Shown: in pieces, positions 24,723 through 33,473 of the stretch
Layout: each line of letters starts with the position of its first letter
Numbering within the stretch: the first letter of the stretch is position 1
NCBI GenBank assembly: GCA_964482435.1
Contig: CAYZXL010000014.1
Span: 1-64,000, forward strand
DNA: 64,000 nucleotides
Direction: 5' to 3'
From: CAYZXL01 sp964482435
GTDB taxonomy: Bacteria; Auribacterota; JABMQX01
Position numbers and translations under genes: made by a program
Notes under the pieces: generated by a model
Told to the model about the DNA's origin: nothing
Seen by the model: only the letters and a program-made list of their open reading frames with translations
The model's database searches: none

Positions 24723-27700
24723 ATGGCAGCGCGAAAGTTTTCCAAGGGTGAGGCGGTCCGGTTCGGATGGAATACGGCGAAAAGCAATATCGGGTTTTTC
24801 ATCGGCCTCATCATAATAGTTGCGCTCATAAATGTTGTTCCCCTTCTTGTTGAAGGGGCGGTCGGGGAGGAGGCGGGGGCCCTCGCTCTTATCGTGAGTC
24901 TCGCTTCGTGGGTATTAGATATCGAAGTGACGATGGGACTGATAAGGGTCGCGCTAAGATTCTGCGATGGCGAGAAGGGCCGACTTAGCGATTTGTTCTC
25001 TTGCTTCCCCCTGTTCTTTAAGTATGTGTTCGCCTCAATCCTCTACGGATTGATTAGCTCGATAGGCGTGCTGTTGCTAATCATTCCTGGGATCATCTGG
25101 TCAGTCAAATACCAGTTTTTCGGCTACTTTATTGTTGACAAGGGAGTCGGCCCGGTAGAGGCGTTGAAGGGAAGCTCGAGGGTCACAAAAGGGGCCAAAT
25201 GGGATTTGTTTGTGTTCAGCATATTGCTCGGACTTATCAATTTTCTCGGCGCCTTGTGCTTAGGGGTCGGTCTCCTTCTGACCATCCCCCTGGCGATGGT
25301 TGCTCAGGCGTTCGTGTATCGAAAATTGCTCGCCGGGACGGAGGGGGTTCGGATGCCTAAGCCGGTCGAGGCTGTCCGACCGCCTGAGCCGTTGCCGACT
25401 ATAAGCCGCAAGGTCGCCGCAGAGGTGAATATGCCGGAGGAGAAGGAAAAGAAGGAAGAGACGCAAGAACTCGAGGAGTGGAAGGTCCGATTCAAGGACG
25501 GCACAGTCTTCGCGCCGGTGACGTACGACAATTTACTCGAGTGGCATAAGGGGGGCCAAATTGACGACGAGACGCCGGTAGCGAAGAACAACCTGACAGC
25601 GCAGTGGGCCCCGTTCAAGGCGACGGAAGGATTTCAAGTAGCCAAGGCGCAAAAGGAAGGCCAGCAGGTTTTCTGCATAAACTGCGGAGCGCCATGGCCC
25701 ATTGGCACGAAGCTGTGCACGAAGTGCGGAACGTTTCTTGAGACGGGCGTGAAGATCGCGGCGGCGGGGGAGAGGAAGAAGGAAGAGCTACTAACGCTCC
25801 GGCGGAAGGTCAAGGCCCCTGTGTCGCCACCGAAAGCTGGGGACGCGGTAGCGCTCACCGAAGCTCCCGAAGAAGCAGGGGCGAGCCAGGTTGAAGGCGT
25901 TGTTTCACCTGAGGCGGAGGAGTTTGTCATGGCACCAGCCGCCGAAGAGGCGGTGGAGCAGGTGGAGGCGCCCGCCCTTGAAGAGGCCGCGGAAATGGTC
26001 GAAGCCGCCGCGCCTCCGAAAGCCCGAAAGCGTGGGAAGAAAGGAGTTCTCGTCTTGCTGGCGCTGGCGGTCGTCGTTGTTGCTCTGGCCGTTCTCGCGC
26101 CGGAAAAGATGTCGAGCGTTCTCGATAAAGTAAAAAACCTGGTCGGCTTGAAAGGAAAAGGCCCGAAGGGAGCGCGGGGGGGGGCCGTCGGGGTGAGAAC
26201 CCCGGGCGACCGGGTTCAATCGGCCATTGATGCCCTCGAGCAGCGAATTGCCAGCGCTTTGAAGACCGTTCCTTTTCCGCCGCAGCAAACAGACTCTTTT
26301 TCAGCAGAGTTGGCCAGGTCCCTTCGGGGAGGCGAGGACGAATTCTCAGACGCGGATGTCTTTGTCTCTTTGCTCACTGCCCTCGCCCGGGGAGACCTGA
26401 AGAAGGCGGACGGAATCTTAGAGACAGAAAGGAAGCGGTTCGGAGCCGAAGGCTCGCCGCCAAGATTTGACGCGGTTCAGGGGTGTGTGCAAGTTCTTCT
26501 GGGAAAGGCGGACGGCGCAACACTTCTCGCCTCGGCGGTGGAGGATGAGGAGGTCGCGGAGATAGCCACGAGCTTTTCCAGGGCTGCCATGGAGGGATGC
26601 CTCGACAGGATTCTATTCCCACGGGCGAAAGGAGACTGGGAGGGCATCGTGGCAGAGATTCTGGGGATCAAGAAAGAAGATTTCGGAGACGAAATTTTGT
26701 CCCGGCACTGCGGGAGGATTCTTTCAGGTCTGGCTATGATGGGGGCGTTGGCGGGCGACTCGCCCAGCGCTACGCCAAAACGGATTCCCGTAAAATCACC
26801 TGTCGGAGGCGACCTTCTCTCGCAAGCCGCATTGGTCGAGCTTGGAAAAACCGAACCGGCGAAGGCCGACCCGGTCTTGAGAGATAAAGTGGGGCGGGTG
26901 GCGCACGCACTGAAATTGATGTCCGGCCTCAAGGAAGCGACATTGAGTCGGTGCGTGGAGGTGGCAGATGCTCTCAAAGAGGGGCTCAAGGCGGAGCCGG
27001 ACAACGCGTTCTTCAACTATGCTATGGCAGCAGTGTGTCTGCGGATGAACAGGATCGAAGACGCCAACGTCGAGGTCGCAGCGGGCAACAAGAAGCCCGG
27101 TTACCGCGACTATGCCGTTGAGAGAATGGAGGGCTTGGCGCAAGTGCTTGATACACCACTACGTCGCTCTGCGGCGGCCATGACGGTCTCTTTTTCTCAC
27201 CTTCCCCCGATTGCCGATTGTTCGCGGAAGCTTGTTGAGTGCGCAGTCGCGTGGTTTCGCGTCGGGAGGCGGAGAGAGGCGTTTGAGATGCTGAGCCAGT
27301 GGCGGACCGCATGGGAGAGAATTCGGGGCGAGACTTGCAGCTTTGGCGATGCCGCGACAATCATTTCGGCGGCTGTTCCCTGCATGGCGGTGGAGGGGGA
27401 GCTGCATAAGAGGGACGCGAGGGAAAGCGAGGCGTGGAAAGCCCGGAAAGCCGCGGCCGATTCGCTGCGACTCGCGATGGCGATCAAGTACGGTGCGTCC
27501 TACGAGCCTTCGGCAGAATTATTCGTCAAGGAGATTTTCTCGACGGAGGAGGGCTTGAAGGAGGTCGCGAAAGCCTCGACCAAGGAGATTCTTGCGGGGC
27601 TATGGACGAAGGCGATGAAGAGCCTGGAGGAAATGGAAAAGATGGGCCCTGCGGACGCGGCCATCGCCGGAGCGAACTTGCAGGACCCGAATTACGTTCA

Positions 27701-28166
27701 GGCGAAGAAAGCACTCGACGAGAAGAAATACGACGCGGCTTTTCAGTATGCGAGCGCGTGTCTGACCCGAAGTCCCGACCACATCTGGGCCTTCAAAGTC
27801 ATGGACGACGCGGTCAAGAGCGCCGGTGCAGAGGCTGAGCTGGCCGGACCGAAGGCGGTGGCATACATGCTGCTGCGGAAAGCGGACATGAGCACACCTC
27901 AAGCGAATCGCGTCCAGTACGAGATACAGGTCGCAAAGGGAACGGCGAAGGAAGAAGCAGTGTCCACGGCGAGGGTTGCCCGGGAAGGATTTTTGAGACG
28001 GGAGAAACCGGATGCCGTGCGCATCTGCGTGATGCTCGAAGGAAGCCGATCGCCCTTCGTGGTGCTCGATTGGGCGCCGGGTGGAGACTGGGAGAAAGCC
28101 AGAGCCGGAACCCCTGAAACAGAGTTCAAGGAGAGAGTCGAGGTGTCGGCAGCACCTCAGCGCTGA
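24723..28166 (+). CDS. Membrane protein with GYF-like, zinc-ribbon and helical-repeat regions
   Basis: This 1147-residue protein of unknown function is encoded between proA and proB. Residues 1-205 hold about five membrane helices, with the pattern seen in DUF975/glycerophosphodiester-phosphodiesterase membrane-domain proteins. A GYF_2-like module (WKVRFKDGTVFAPVTYDNLLEWHKGGQID, about 252-310) follows. A four-cysteine zinc ribbon (CINCGAPWPIGTKLCTKC, about 318-335) is next, then an acidic alanine-rich linker (about 380-430), a sixth membrane helix (about 440-460) and a long helical, TPR-like C-terminal half. Bacterial proteins joining GYF_2, zinc ribbon and membrane helices are common, but this combination with the long C-terminal half I do not recognise. 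Confidence 0.75.
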   Translation: MAARKFSKGEAVRFGWNTAKSNIGFFIGLIIIVALINVVPLLVEGAVGEEAGALALIVSLASWVLDIEVTMGLIRVALRFCDGEKGRLSDLFSCFPLFFKYVFASILYGLISSIGVLLLIIPGIIWSVKYQFFGYFIVDKGVGPVEALKGSSRVTKGAKWDLFVFSILLGLINFLGALCLGVGLLLTIPLAMVAQAFVYRKLLAGTEGVRMPKPVEAVRPPEPLPTISRKVAAEVNMPEEKEKKEETQELEEWKVRFKDGTVFAPVTYDNLLEWHKGGQIDDETPVAKNNLTAQWAPFKATEGFQVAKAQKEGQQVFCINCGAPWPIGTKLCTKCGTFLETGVKIAAAGERKKEELLTLRRKVKAPVSPPKAGDAVALTEAPEEAGASQVEGVVSPEAEEFVMAPAAEEAVEQVEAPALEEAAEMVEAAAPPKARKRGKKGVLVLLALAVVVVALAVLAPEKMSSVLDKVKNLVGLKGKGPKGARGGAVGVRTPGDRVQSAIDALEQRIASALKTVPFPPQQTDSFSAELARSLRGGEDEFSDADVFVSLLTALARGDLKKADGILETERKRFGAEGSPPRFDAVQGCVQVLLGKADGATLLASAVEDEEVAEIATSFSRAAMEGCLDRILFPRAKGDWEGIVAEILGIKKEDFGDEILSRHCGRILSGLAMMGALAGDSPSATPKRIPVKSPVGGDLLSQAALVELGKTEPAKADPVLRDKVGRVAHALKLMSGLKEATLSRCVEVADALKEGLKAEPDNAFFNYAMAAVCLRMNRIEDANVEVAAGNKKPGYRDYAVERMEGLAQVLDTPLRRSAAAMTVSFSHLPPIADCSRKLVECAVAWFRVGRRREAFEMLSQWRTAWERIRGETCSFGDAATIISAAVPCMAVEGELHKRDARESEAWKARKAAADSLRLAMAIKYGASYEPSAELFVKEIFSTEEGLKEVAKASTKEILAGLWTKAMKSLEEMEKMGPADAAIAGANLQDPNYVQAKKALDEKKYDAAFQYASACLTRSPDHIWAFKVMDDAVKSAGAEAELAGPKAVAYMLLRKADMSTPQANRVQYEIQVAKGTAKEEAVSTARVAREGFLRREKPDAVRICVMLEGSRSPFVVLDWAPGGDWEKARAGTPETEFKERVEVSAAPQR

Positions 28167-28203
28167 TGGCCCACAATCGGCGAGAAAACCAGGACTGCCT
28201 GGA

Positions 28204-29322
28204 ATGCGAAGTGTAATCGAAAAAGCCAAGAAGGTCGTCGTAAAGGTCGGGAGTTCTGTCCTTACGGACGAGGAAGGTAAGATCAACCCCGAAGCGCTGA
28301 GGAACGTCGTTTCTCAGGTGAACTGGCTGATTGAAGGGGGAAGACGCGTTGTGATGGTATCGTCGGGGGCCAGGAGTGCGGGATTCGGCAGCATCCGGCG
28401 GTGGGGCGACAAGGCGGACATGAAGTACAAGCAGGCTTTGTGTGCGGTCGGGCAGGTCGAGTTGATGAAGGAATACCAATCCGGTTTCGCCGCCTCCGGC
28501 AGGAACGTCGCGCAACTGCTTTTGACTCACGAGGATTTTGACGACAGGTTGCGATACCTGAACATCCGCAACACGTTGATGACCCTCTTGGAGGAGGGGA
28601 TCGTTCCGGTAATCAACGAAAACGATACCGTCAGCACCGACGAAATAAAGATAGGAGACAACGATTATCTTGCGGCTTTAGTTGCGATTTTGTGGGGGGC
28701 GGACCTCCTCATTATGCTGACCAGCACTGACGGTGTTTATACCGAAGACCCGACATCGAGCAAAGGGGCTGTACTCCTCGGAAGAATTGAGGAGATTGGC
28801 CGCTTTGAAGCCTCCCGGGGGGGCGGCAAGAGCATCTGGGGAACAGGGGGAATTGCGACAAAACTTGAGGCGGCGAGAAGAGTCGCGATGATGAATGTGC
28901 CGACGCTGATCCTGAACGGCTTGAGGAAGGACGTTATCGTGGAAGCCTGCTCGGGGGAGAAGGCGAGGGGGACGTTGGTAGTTCCGTCAGGGAAAGGCTT
29001 TCAGAGCAGGAAGCGATGGTTAGCGGTTGGGAAGAGGTCGAAAGGAAAGCTCGTTGTGGACCAGGGCGCGGAAGCCGCCTTGAGGGAGGGCGGCAAGAGC
29101 CTCTTGGCGGTGGGAATCAGTAAGGTGGAAGGGCGGTTCGCGCAGGGGGATTTGGTTTCGATTGTTTCAGGCGACTACAGGCTAATCGGGAACGGGTTGG
29201 TTGAGTACGACAGCGACGAGCTGGCGAAAATCGTCGGCAAAAAGGCGAGGGAGATAGTGAAGATTCTCGGACATAAAACGTCGGACGAAGTGATTCATAG
29301 GGACAACATGGTCGTCCTGTAA
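28204..29322 (+). CDS. proB: Glutamate 5-kinase with C-terminal PUA domain
   Basis: This 372-residue enzyme phosphorylates glutamate in the first and feedback-regulated step of proline synthesis. I chose ATG28204, giving MRSVIEKAKKVVVKVGSSVLT, because the family starts right before this V-K-x-GS strand; the frame open from 28081 would overlap the previous gene. The amino-acid kinase domain has VINENDTVSTDEIKIGDND (substrate binding), ADLLIMLTSTDGVYT, and GGIATKLEAA. The C-terminal PUA domain (about 285-372) is complete. Length matches E. coli ProB. Confidence 0.97.
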   Translation: MRSVIEKAKKVVVKVGSSVLTDEEGKINPEALRNVVSQVNWLIEGGRRVVMVSSGARSAGFGSIRRWGDKADMKYKQALCAVGQVELMKEYQSGFAASGRNVAQLLLTHEDFDDRLRYLNIRNTLMTLLEEGIVPVINENDTVSTDEIKIGDNDYLAALVAILWGADLLIMLTSTDGVYTEDPTSSKGAVLLGRIEEIGRFEASRGGGKSIWGTGGIATKLEAARRVAMMNVPTLILNGLRKDVIVEACSGEKARGTLVVPSGKGFQSRKRWLAVGKRSKGKLVVDQGAEAALREGGKSLLAVGISKVEGRFAQGDLVSIVSGDYRLIGNGLVEYDSDELAKIVGKKAREIVKILGHKTSDEVIHRDNMVVL

Positions 29323-29350
29323 TCGGACGCAGAATCTGAAAGGACTCACA

Positions 29351-30133
29351 ATGCGCTTCGGCATAATCGGAGTGGGAACGATTGGCGAGATATTTGCTGA
29401 GCGACTCAAGAGCGAAGGGCACAAGCTTTTTGCCTACGACATTCGGGCGGAAAGGCTCGAGGAGGTCGCGAACCGTCATGGCATCGCAAAGGCGCCGGAC
29501 ACCAGGACGCTGGTCCAGTGGTCGGAGACAGTGTTGATTGCGGTGAAGCCGCAGAATTTCCCGCAACTGGTCAAAGAAATGGCGGACGCGGTCCTTGAGG
29601 GAAGGCTCTTCATCAGCGTTCTGGCAGGTGTGCCGACGCGGCGGTACGAGGAAGCGATGCCGGGAATCAACGTCATCAGGATTATGCCAAACCTGGCAAT
29701 TAAGATTGGCAAAGGAGTGATCGGAGTGGCCCGGGGGAAGAACGTCTCTCCCGAGGCGGAGGAAAAAGTAGCGGAGCTTCTGAAGCCGCTCGGAGCGGTG
29801 GAGATAGTCCCAGAGGAAAAGATGGATGCCGTCACGGCCCTCAGCGGAAGTGGTGCAGGCTACGTTTTTGCCATTCTCGAAGCCTTTGCTGACGCGGGCG
29901 TCCGGCTGGGGCTTGACCATGCACAGTCGCTCCGGATGGCAGCGCGCACGATGGCGGGGAGCGCGGAGATGATCGAGGCGCTGGGAAAACACCCCGCAGA
30001 GCTCAGAAACAGAGTCACCTCTCCCGGCGGAACGACCATCGAGGGTTTGTCCGTTATGGAAAAAGGAGGAATTCGCGGTATCCTGATGGAGGCGGTGGCA
30101 GCGGCCTACAGGCGGGCGAAGGAACTCGGGTAG
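29351..30133 (+). CDS. proC: Pyrroline-5-carboxylate reductase
   Basis: This 260-residue enzyme reduces pyrroline-5-carboxylate to proline. The N-terminal Rossmann motif is FGIIGVGTIGEIF (3-15), followed by VKPQNFPQLVKEM; the C-terminal dimerisation domain has the family signature LSGSGAGYVFAILEAFADAGV and SPGGTTIEGLSVME. Length is typical (about 260-275). It lies 28 bases after proB, completing a proA-X-proB-proC cluster that makes proline from glutamate. Confidence 0.97.
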   Translation: MRFGIIGVGTIGEIFAERLKSEGHKLFAYDIRAERLEEVANRHGIAKAPDTRTLVQWSETVLIAVKPQNFPQLVKEMADAVLEGRLFISVLAGVPTRRYEEAMPGINVIRIMPNLAIKIGKGVIGVARGKNVSPEAEEKVAELLKPLGAVEIVPEEKMDAVTALSGSGAGYVFAILEAFADAGVRLGLDHAQSLRMAARTMAGSAEMIEALGKHPAELRNRVTSPGGTTIEGLSVMEKGGIRGILMEAVAAAYRRAKELG

Positions 30134-30225
30134 CAGACACGGTCGGAGGGGGCGGTTGTCCGGTGCCTCGCCTACACCAGCCTACCGAGAGGCAAAGGTG
30201 AATAAAAGTGCACCGACGGCGTCTA

Positions 30226-30237
30226 AAATGGTAGAAT
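30226..30237 (+). promoter_or_regulatory. Possible extended -10 promoter
   Basis: TGGTAGAAT at 30229-30237 gives an extended -10 (TG-N-TAGAAT) about 48 bases before the start at 30285. No convincing -35 is seen, as allowed for extended -10 promoters. Confidence 0.35.
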
Positions 30238-30284
30238 AGAAAAGCAGTCGAGTTGCCCTCGAGGAGAATATGGAGGTAAGGAGT

Positions 30285-30641
30285 ATGAAGAAGTTCATTT
30301 CGGGCGTGGTGCTGACGATAGCACTGGTCTGCGGGTTCAGCCCACAGGCAAGCGGGCAATGGTATCGCAGGAGCTATTACCGCGTTCCGCCGTACCGTGG
30401 GTACGCGTATCGCCAGCCGTACTACGGACAGCGGTACTACGCACCGCGATACTACTCGCCGCGCTACAATTACCCGCGGTACTACTCGCCGCGCTACAAT
30501 TACCCGCGGTACTACTACCCGCGCTACAATTACCCGCAGTACTACCCGTCGTATTATTACGCGCCGTCGTGGTACTATCCCGCCCCATACTATGTTGCGC
30601 CGGACTACGGCTGGGGCGGGTCCTTTAGCCTGTGGTGGTAG
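30285..30641 (+). CDS. Tyrosine-rich secreted repeat protein
   Basis: This 118-residue protein starts at ATG30285, preceded by GGAGGTAAGGAG; the signal peptide is MKKFISGVVLTIALVCGFSPQASG. The mature protein is almost wholly Tyr, Pro, Arg and Asn, with 10-residue units of the type PRYYSPRYNY. About one third of mature residues are tyrosine. Low-complexity tyrosine-rich secreted proteins occur as envelope or matrix components that can be cross-linked, but no family is assigned. It ends GWGGSFSLWW. Confidence 0.8.
   Translation: MKKFISGVVLTIALVCGFSPQASGQWYRRSYYRVPPYRGYAYRQPYYGQRYYAPRYYSPRYNYPRYYSPRYNYPRYYYPRYNYPQYYPSYYYAPSWYYPAPYYVAPDYGWGGSFSLWW
30444..30545 (+). repeat. 30-bp tandem repeat inside the tyrosine-rich gene
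   Basis: Three full near-identical units at 30444-30473, 30474-30503 and 30504-30533, plus a partial fourth to about 30545, beginning CCGCGGTACTACTCGCC. Each encodes ten residues, so copy-number change keeps the frame. Confidence 0.9.
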
Positions 30642-30928
30642 AGCGGAGCTCCAGAAGAAGCGGGTGCGATTGCGAGAGAGCGGCGAGGCGGGCCGGTCTT
30701 TCCGTGCGCCGGGTTCAACCTCTGCTCACGTTGCTGCGGAAGTGGCTCCCGAGTGTTGTACTCGGCCGTTCAGCCCCTTCAAGCTCGCGAGTGCCCCTGA
30801 ATACGCCCGCGGGTCGCTGCATGCCCGGAGACCTCCCTTCTTCCTCGCCATGAAAATGGCAGTCGCGCCCATCGGCCAAGACTGCGGTTCAGATTCGCGC
30901 AGTCCTGCCCCTTCGTGCGAAGACAGGC
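30642..30928. other. Intergenic region between convergent genes
   Basis: It lies between the ends of the tyrosine-rich gene and the serine-palmitoyltransferase-like gene. No gene, repeat or clear terminator is recognised. Confidence 0.5.
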
Positions 30929-32110
30929 TCATATCAGCCCAAATTGCTTCCCCAGCTTCTCGAAGACCTCCAGGACCCGGTTCATTTCTTCATCGGTGTG
31001 AGTCGCCATGTAGCTGGTGCGGATGAGGCTTTCGCCGGGGAGCACGGCGGGAGTGATGATTGTGTTGCCGTAAATCCCATTGTCCAGGAGCGCTCGCCAG
31101 AACCGGAACGTATGCTCGTTCTCGCCAATTTTTATCGGGATGATAGCAGTCTCGGAGTTGCCTGTGTCGAAGCCGAGGGCGTCGAATTCGCGCTTCATCC
31201 GGGTGTATATTTGCCTCAGCCGCTCCCTGCGTTCAGGCTCGCTTTCAATGATGTCGAGGGCCGCGAGAGCGGCGGCAACCGCTGGCGGGGGCATGCTGGC
31301 GCTGAAGATGAGGGTGCGGCAATGATGCTTGATGTAGTGAATAACATCGTCGTCGCCCGCAAGAAACCCGCCCAGCGACGCGAAGGACTTGCTGAACGTC
31401 CCCATGACGAGGTCCACGCCATCTTCCAGGCCGAAGTGGCTGGCAGTGCCGCTGCCGTTTTCGCCGATGACCCCGATGGCGTGGGCGTCATCCACAAGCA
31501 CTCTCGCCGAATGCTTTTTTGCCACCTTGACGAGGTCCGGCAGATTTACGACGTCGCCCCCTATGCTGAAGACCCCGTCAACGGCCACGAGCTTTCCACC
31601 AGAATCCTGGTTTTCCGTAATGATTCTGTCGAGGTCTTCCATGTTATTGTGCTTGAACTTGTAAGTCCTCCCGAATGCGAGGCGGCAGCCATCCACGATG
31701 CTGGCGTGGTCTTCGCGATCTATGTAAACTGAATCCCCGCGCCCCACGAGAGTGGAGATTCCGCCGAGGTTTGTCTGGAATCCCGTACTGAAGACTAACG
31801 CAGCCTCTTTGTTCATGAACTTAGCGAGGCGGTTCTCGAGTTGGACATGGATGTCGAGGTTGCCGTTGAGGAACCGAGAGCCAGTACAACCGGAGCCGTA
31901 TCTCTTGATTGCCTGGATAGCCGCTTCGATGACCTTCGGATGCGTAGTCAGCCCGAGGTAATTGTTGGAGCCAATCATGATGACTTCTTTGCCGTCAATG
32001 ACGGCTTTTGTGCCCAGGCTCGATTCAACTTCCGAGAAAAAGGGGTAGAGGCCGACAGCCATGGCTTCTCTGGCTAAGGTGAAGTTGCGGCACTTCTCAA
32101 AGATGTCCAT
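30929..32110 (-). CDS. Serine palmitoyltransferase-like alpha-oxoamine synthase
   Basis: This 393-residue PLP enzyme belongs to the alpha-oxoamine synthase family (SPT, KBL, BioF, HemA). PLP-binding lysine is K241 in GTFSKSFASLGGF; H135, D208 and H210 (VDDAHAIG) are in place. The N-terminus GLYPFFSEVESSLGT, GSNNYLGLTTHP and GSGCTGSRFLNGNLDIHVQLE, and the later YIKHHCRTLIFSASMPP, resemble bacterial SPTs (e.g. of Bacteroidetes) more than BioF or KBL, from memory. SPT joins serine and an acyl thioester to make 3-ketosphinganine. The site GGAGATAAC-ATG sets the start. It diverges from an SDR gene. Glycine C-acetyltransferase (Kbl) is the main alternative. Confidence 0.75.
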   Translation of the reverse strand: MDIFEKCRNFTLAREAMAVGLYPFFSEVESSLGTKAVIDGKEVIMIGSNNYLGLTTHPKVIEAAIQAIKRYGSGCTGSRFLNGNLDIHVQLENRLAKFMNKEAALVFSTGFQTNLGGISTLVGRGDSVYIDREDHASIVDGCRLAFGRTYKFKHNNMEDLDRIITENQDSGGKLVAVDGVFSIGGDVVNLPDLVKVAKKHSARVLVDDAHAIGVIGENGSGTASHFGLEDGVDLVMGTFSKSFASLGGFLAGDDDVIHYIKHHCRTLIFSASMPPPAVAAALAALDIIESEPERRERLRQIYTRMKREFDALGFDTGNSETAIIPIKIGENEHTFRFWRALLDNGIYGNTIITPAVLPGESLIRTSYMATHTDEEMNRVLEVFEKLGKQFGLI

Positions 32111-32452
32111 GTTATCTCCGTATTGTTATTTTGGTATTGCCGTCCTTGGTGCGAAAATATATTCTCGCCCACGTAGGAGGCCCAACTGCGCGACGGGCAC
32201 ATCTCCCTGGTCGTCAAGGTTTCTCATGAAGACCGCTGCGGGACCGGCACAGACCGGGAAAAGCCTGCTGAGCAACCCAACGGCACGGAAAGCGGAGCGG
32301 GTGTCCTCTCGCGCGCCGAAGGTTCGGGAAGCCAGAGAATTCAATCCCGCCGGTCCTGCGGAATGTCCTCGCGCGCCCAAGAAAAACGCAGGAAATTGTA
32401 AACAAATCTGTCGGGAAAACAAGGGGTTTTGTCAGGGATTGGTGCAAGGCCG
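32111..32452. other. Divergent intergenic region
   Basis: It separates the start of the SPT-like gene (minus) from the SDR gene (plus), so it should carry both promoters. I saw no clear consensus boxes, operator or RNA structure. Confidence 0.5.
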
Positions 32453-33430
32453 ATGATTGCACTGGTGACAGGCAGTAATGGATTCCTCGGTAGCCACCTC
32501 GTGGAAGCGCTCCTGGCGAGGGGCTATGAGGTTCATTGCCTTGTGCGCCGCACGAGCGACCTTACGTGGTTGAGAGGTCTGCCGGTGCGGTTCGTTTACG
32601 GGGACGTTATGTTTGAATCGTCCCTCCGGGAGGCGGTCGCGGCAAAGGACTACGTCTATCATGCGGCCGGGGCGGTGAAGGGGACGAGCCAGTGGGCTTT
32701 CGATCGGGTGAACTCCCGCGGGACAGCAAATTTGCTGCGGGCGTGCTGGAAGTGGAACGCGGGAGTGAGAAGACTCGTCCTGATAAGCAGTCTCAGCGCG
32801 GCCGGACCGAGCACAAGGGGCGAGCTGCTCTCCGAGGACGATCCGCCAAGGCCGGTTTCTCGTTATGGGGCAAGCAAGCTGAAAGGGGAACAGGAAGCGA
32901 GGAAATACATGGAGAGACTTCCCCTGACAATCGTTCGCCCGCCGGTGATATTCGGGCCGCGAGACCGCGGAATGCAGCCGTTTTTCAGGATGCTGAAGAA
33001 GGGGATCGTTCTGCTTCTGTCAGGGGAGAGGCTCACGAATTTCGTTTATGTGAAAGATGCTGTCGAAGGGACTGTCTTAGCCGCGGAGAGTGACCGAGCT
33101 GCCGGTCAGACCTATTACATCGCTGGGAAACACGCATGTGGATGGCGAGAATTCGCGGAGGTAGCTGCCAGGGTCATGGGAGTGCGCCCTTTGATGGTAT
33201 CCGTTCCAGCGGTGGCTGCAAAGATTGTCGGGGGTGTCAACAGTCTGGCGGGAGCACTGACTGGCCGAGCGAGATTTCTCGACTGGCAGAAAGCCCGGGA
33301 GATGGTTCAGCCGCACTGGCTGTGTGACATCTCAAAAGCAGAAAGAGAGCTTGGCTATCGCCCGTCACATTCTCTCGAAAATGCCCTGGCCGACACTGTT
33401 CAATGGTACGAAAAGGAAGGGTGGATATAA
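32453..33430 (+). CDS. NAD(P)-dependent epimerase/dehydratase (extended SDR)
   Basis: This 325-residue protein has the extended short-chain dehydrogenase plan: Rossmann motif TGSNGFLG (6-13), VYHAAG (68-73), ISSLSAAG with catalytic serine (111-118) and YGASK (Y138, K142). It resembles 3-beta-hydroxysteroid/dihydroflavonol reductase-like SDRs. ATG32453 is preferred over the upstream in-frame start at 32429 because MIALVTGSNGFLG is the normal N-terminus. Placed head-to-head with the SPT-like gene, it could reduce a ketosphinganine or ceramide-type intermediate, as extended SDRs do in Caulobacter; that role is inference. Confidence 0.85.
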   Translation: MIALVTGSNGFLGSHLVEALLARGYEVHCLVRRTSDLTWLRGLPVRFVYGDVMFESSLREAVAAKDYVYHAAGAVKGTSQWAFDRVNSRGTANLLRACWKWNAGVRRLVLISSLSAAGPSTRGELLSEDDPPRPVSRYGASKLKGEQEARKYMERLPLTIVRPPVIFGPRDRGMQPFFRMLKKGIVLLLSGERLTNFVYVKDAVEGTVLAAESDRAAGQTYYIAGKHACGWREFAEVAARVMGVRPLMVSVPAVAAKIVGGVNSLAGALTGRARFLDWQKAREMVQPHWLCDISKAERELGYRPSHSLENALADTVQWYEKEGWI

Positions 33431-33473
33431 GGCGAGGGGCAGCGCCAGACTCTTTCAAAGAGTAGGGGGGGCG

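Noticed and set aside
30444..30545. 30-bp repeats as a CRISPR array
   Set aside because: There are no spacers; the units are adjacent, in frame and encode a tyrosine-rich protein.
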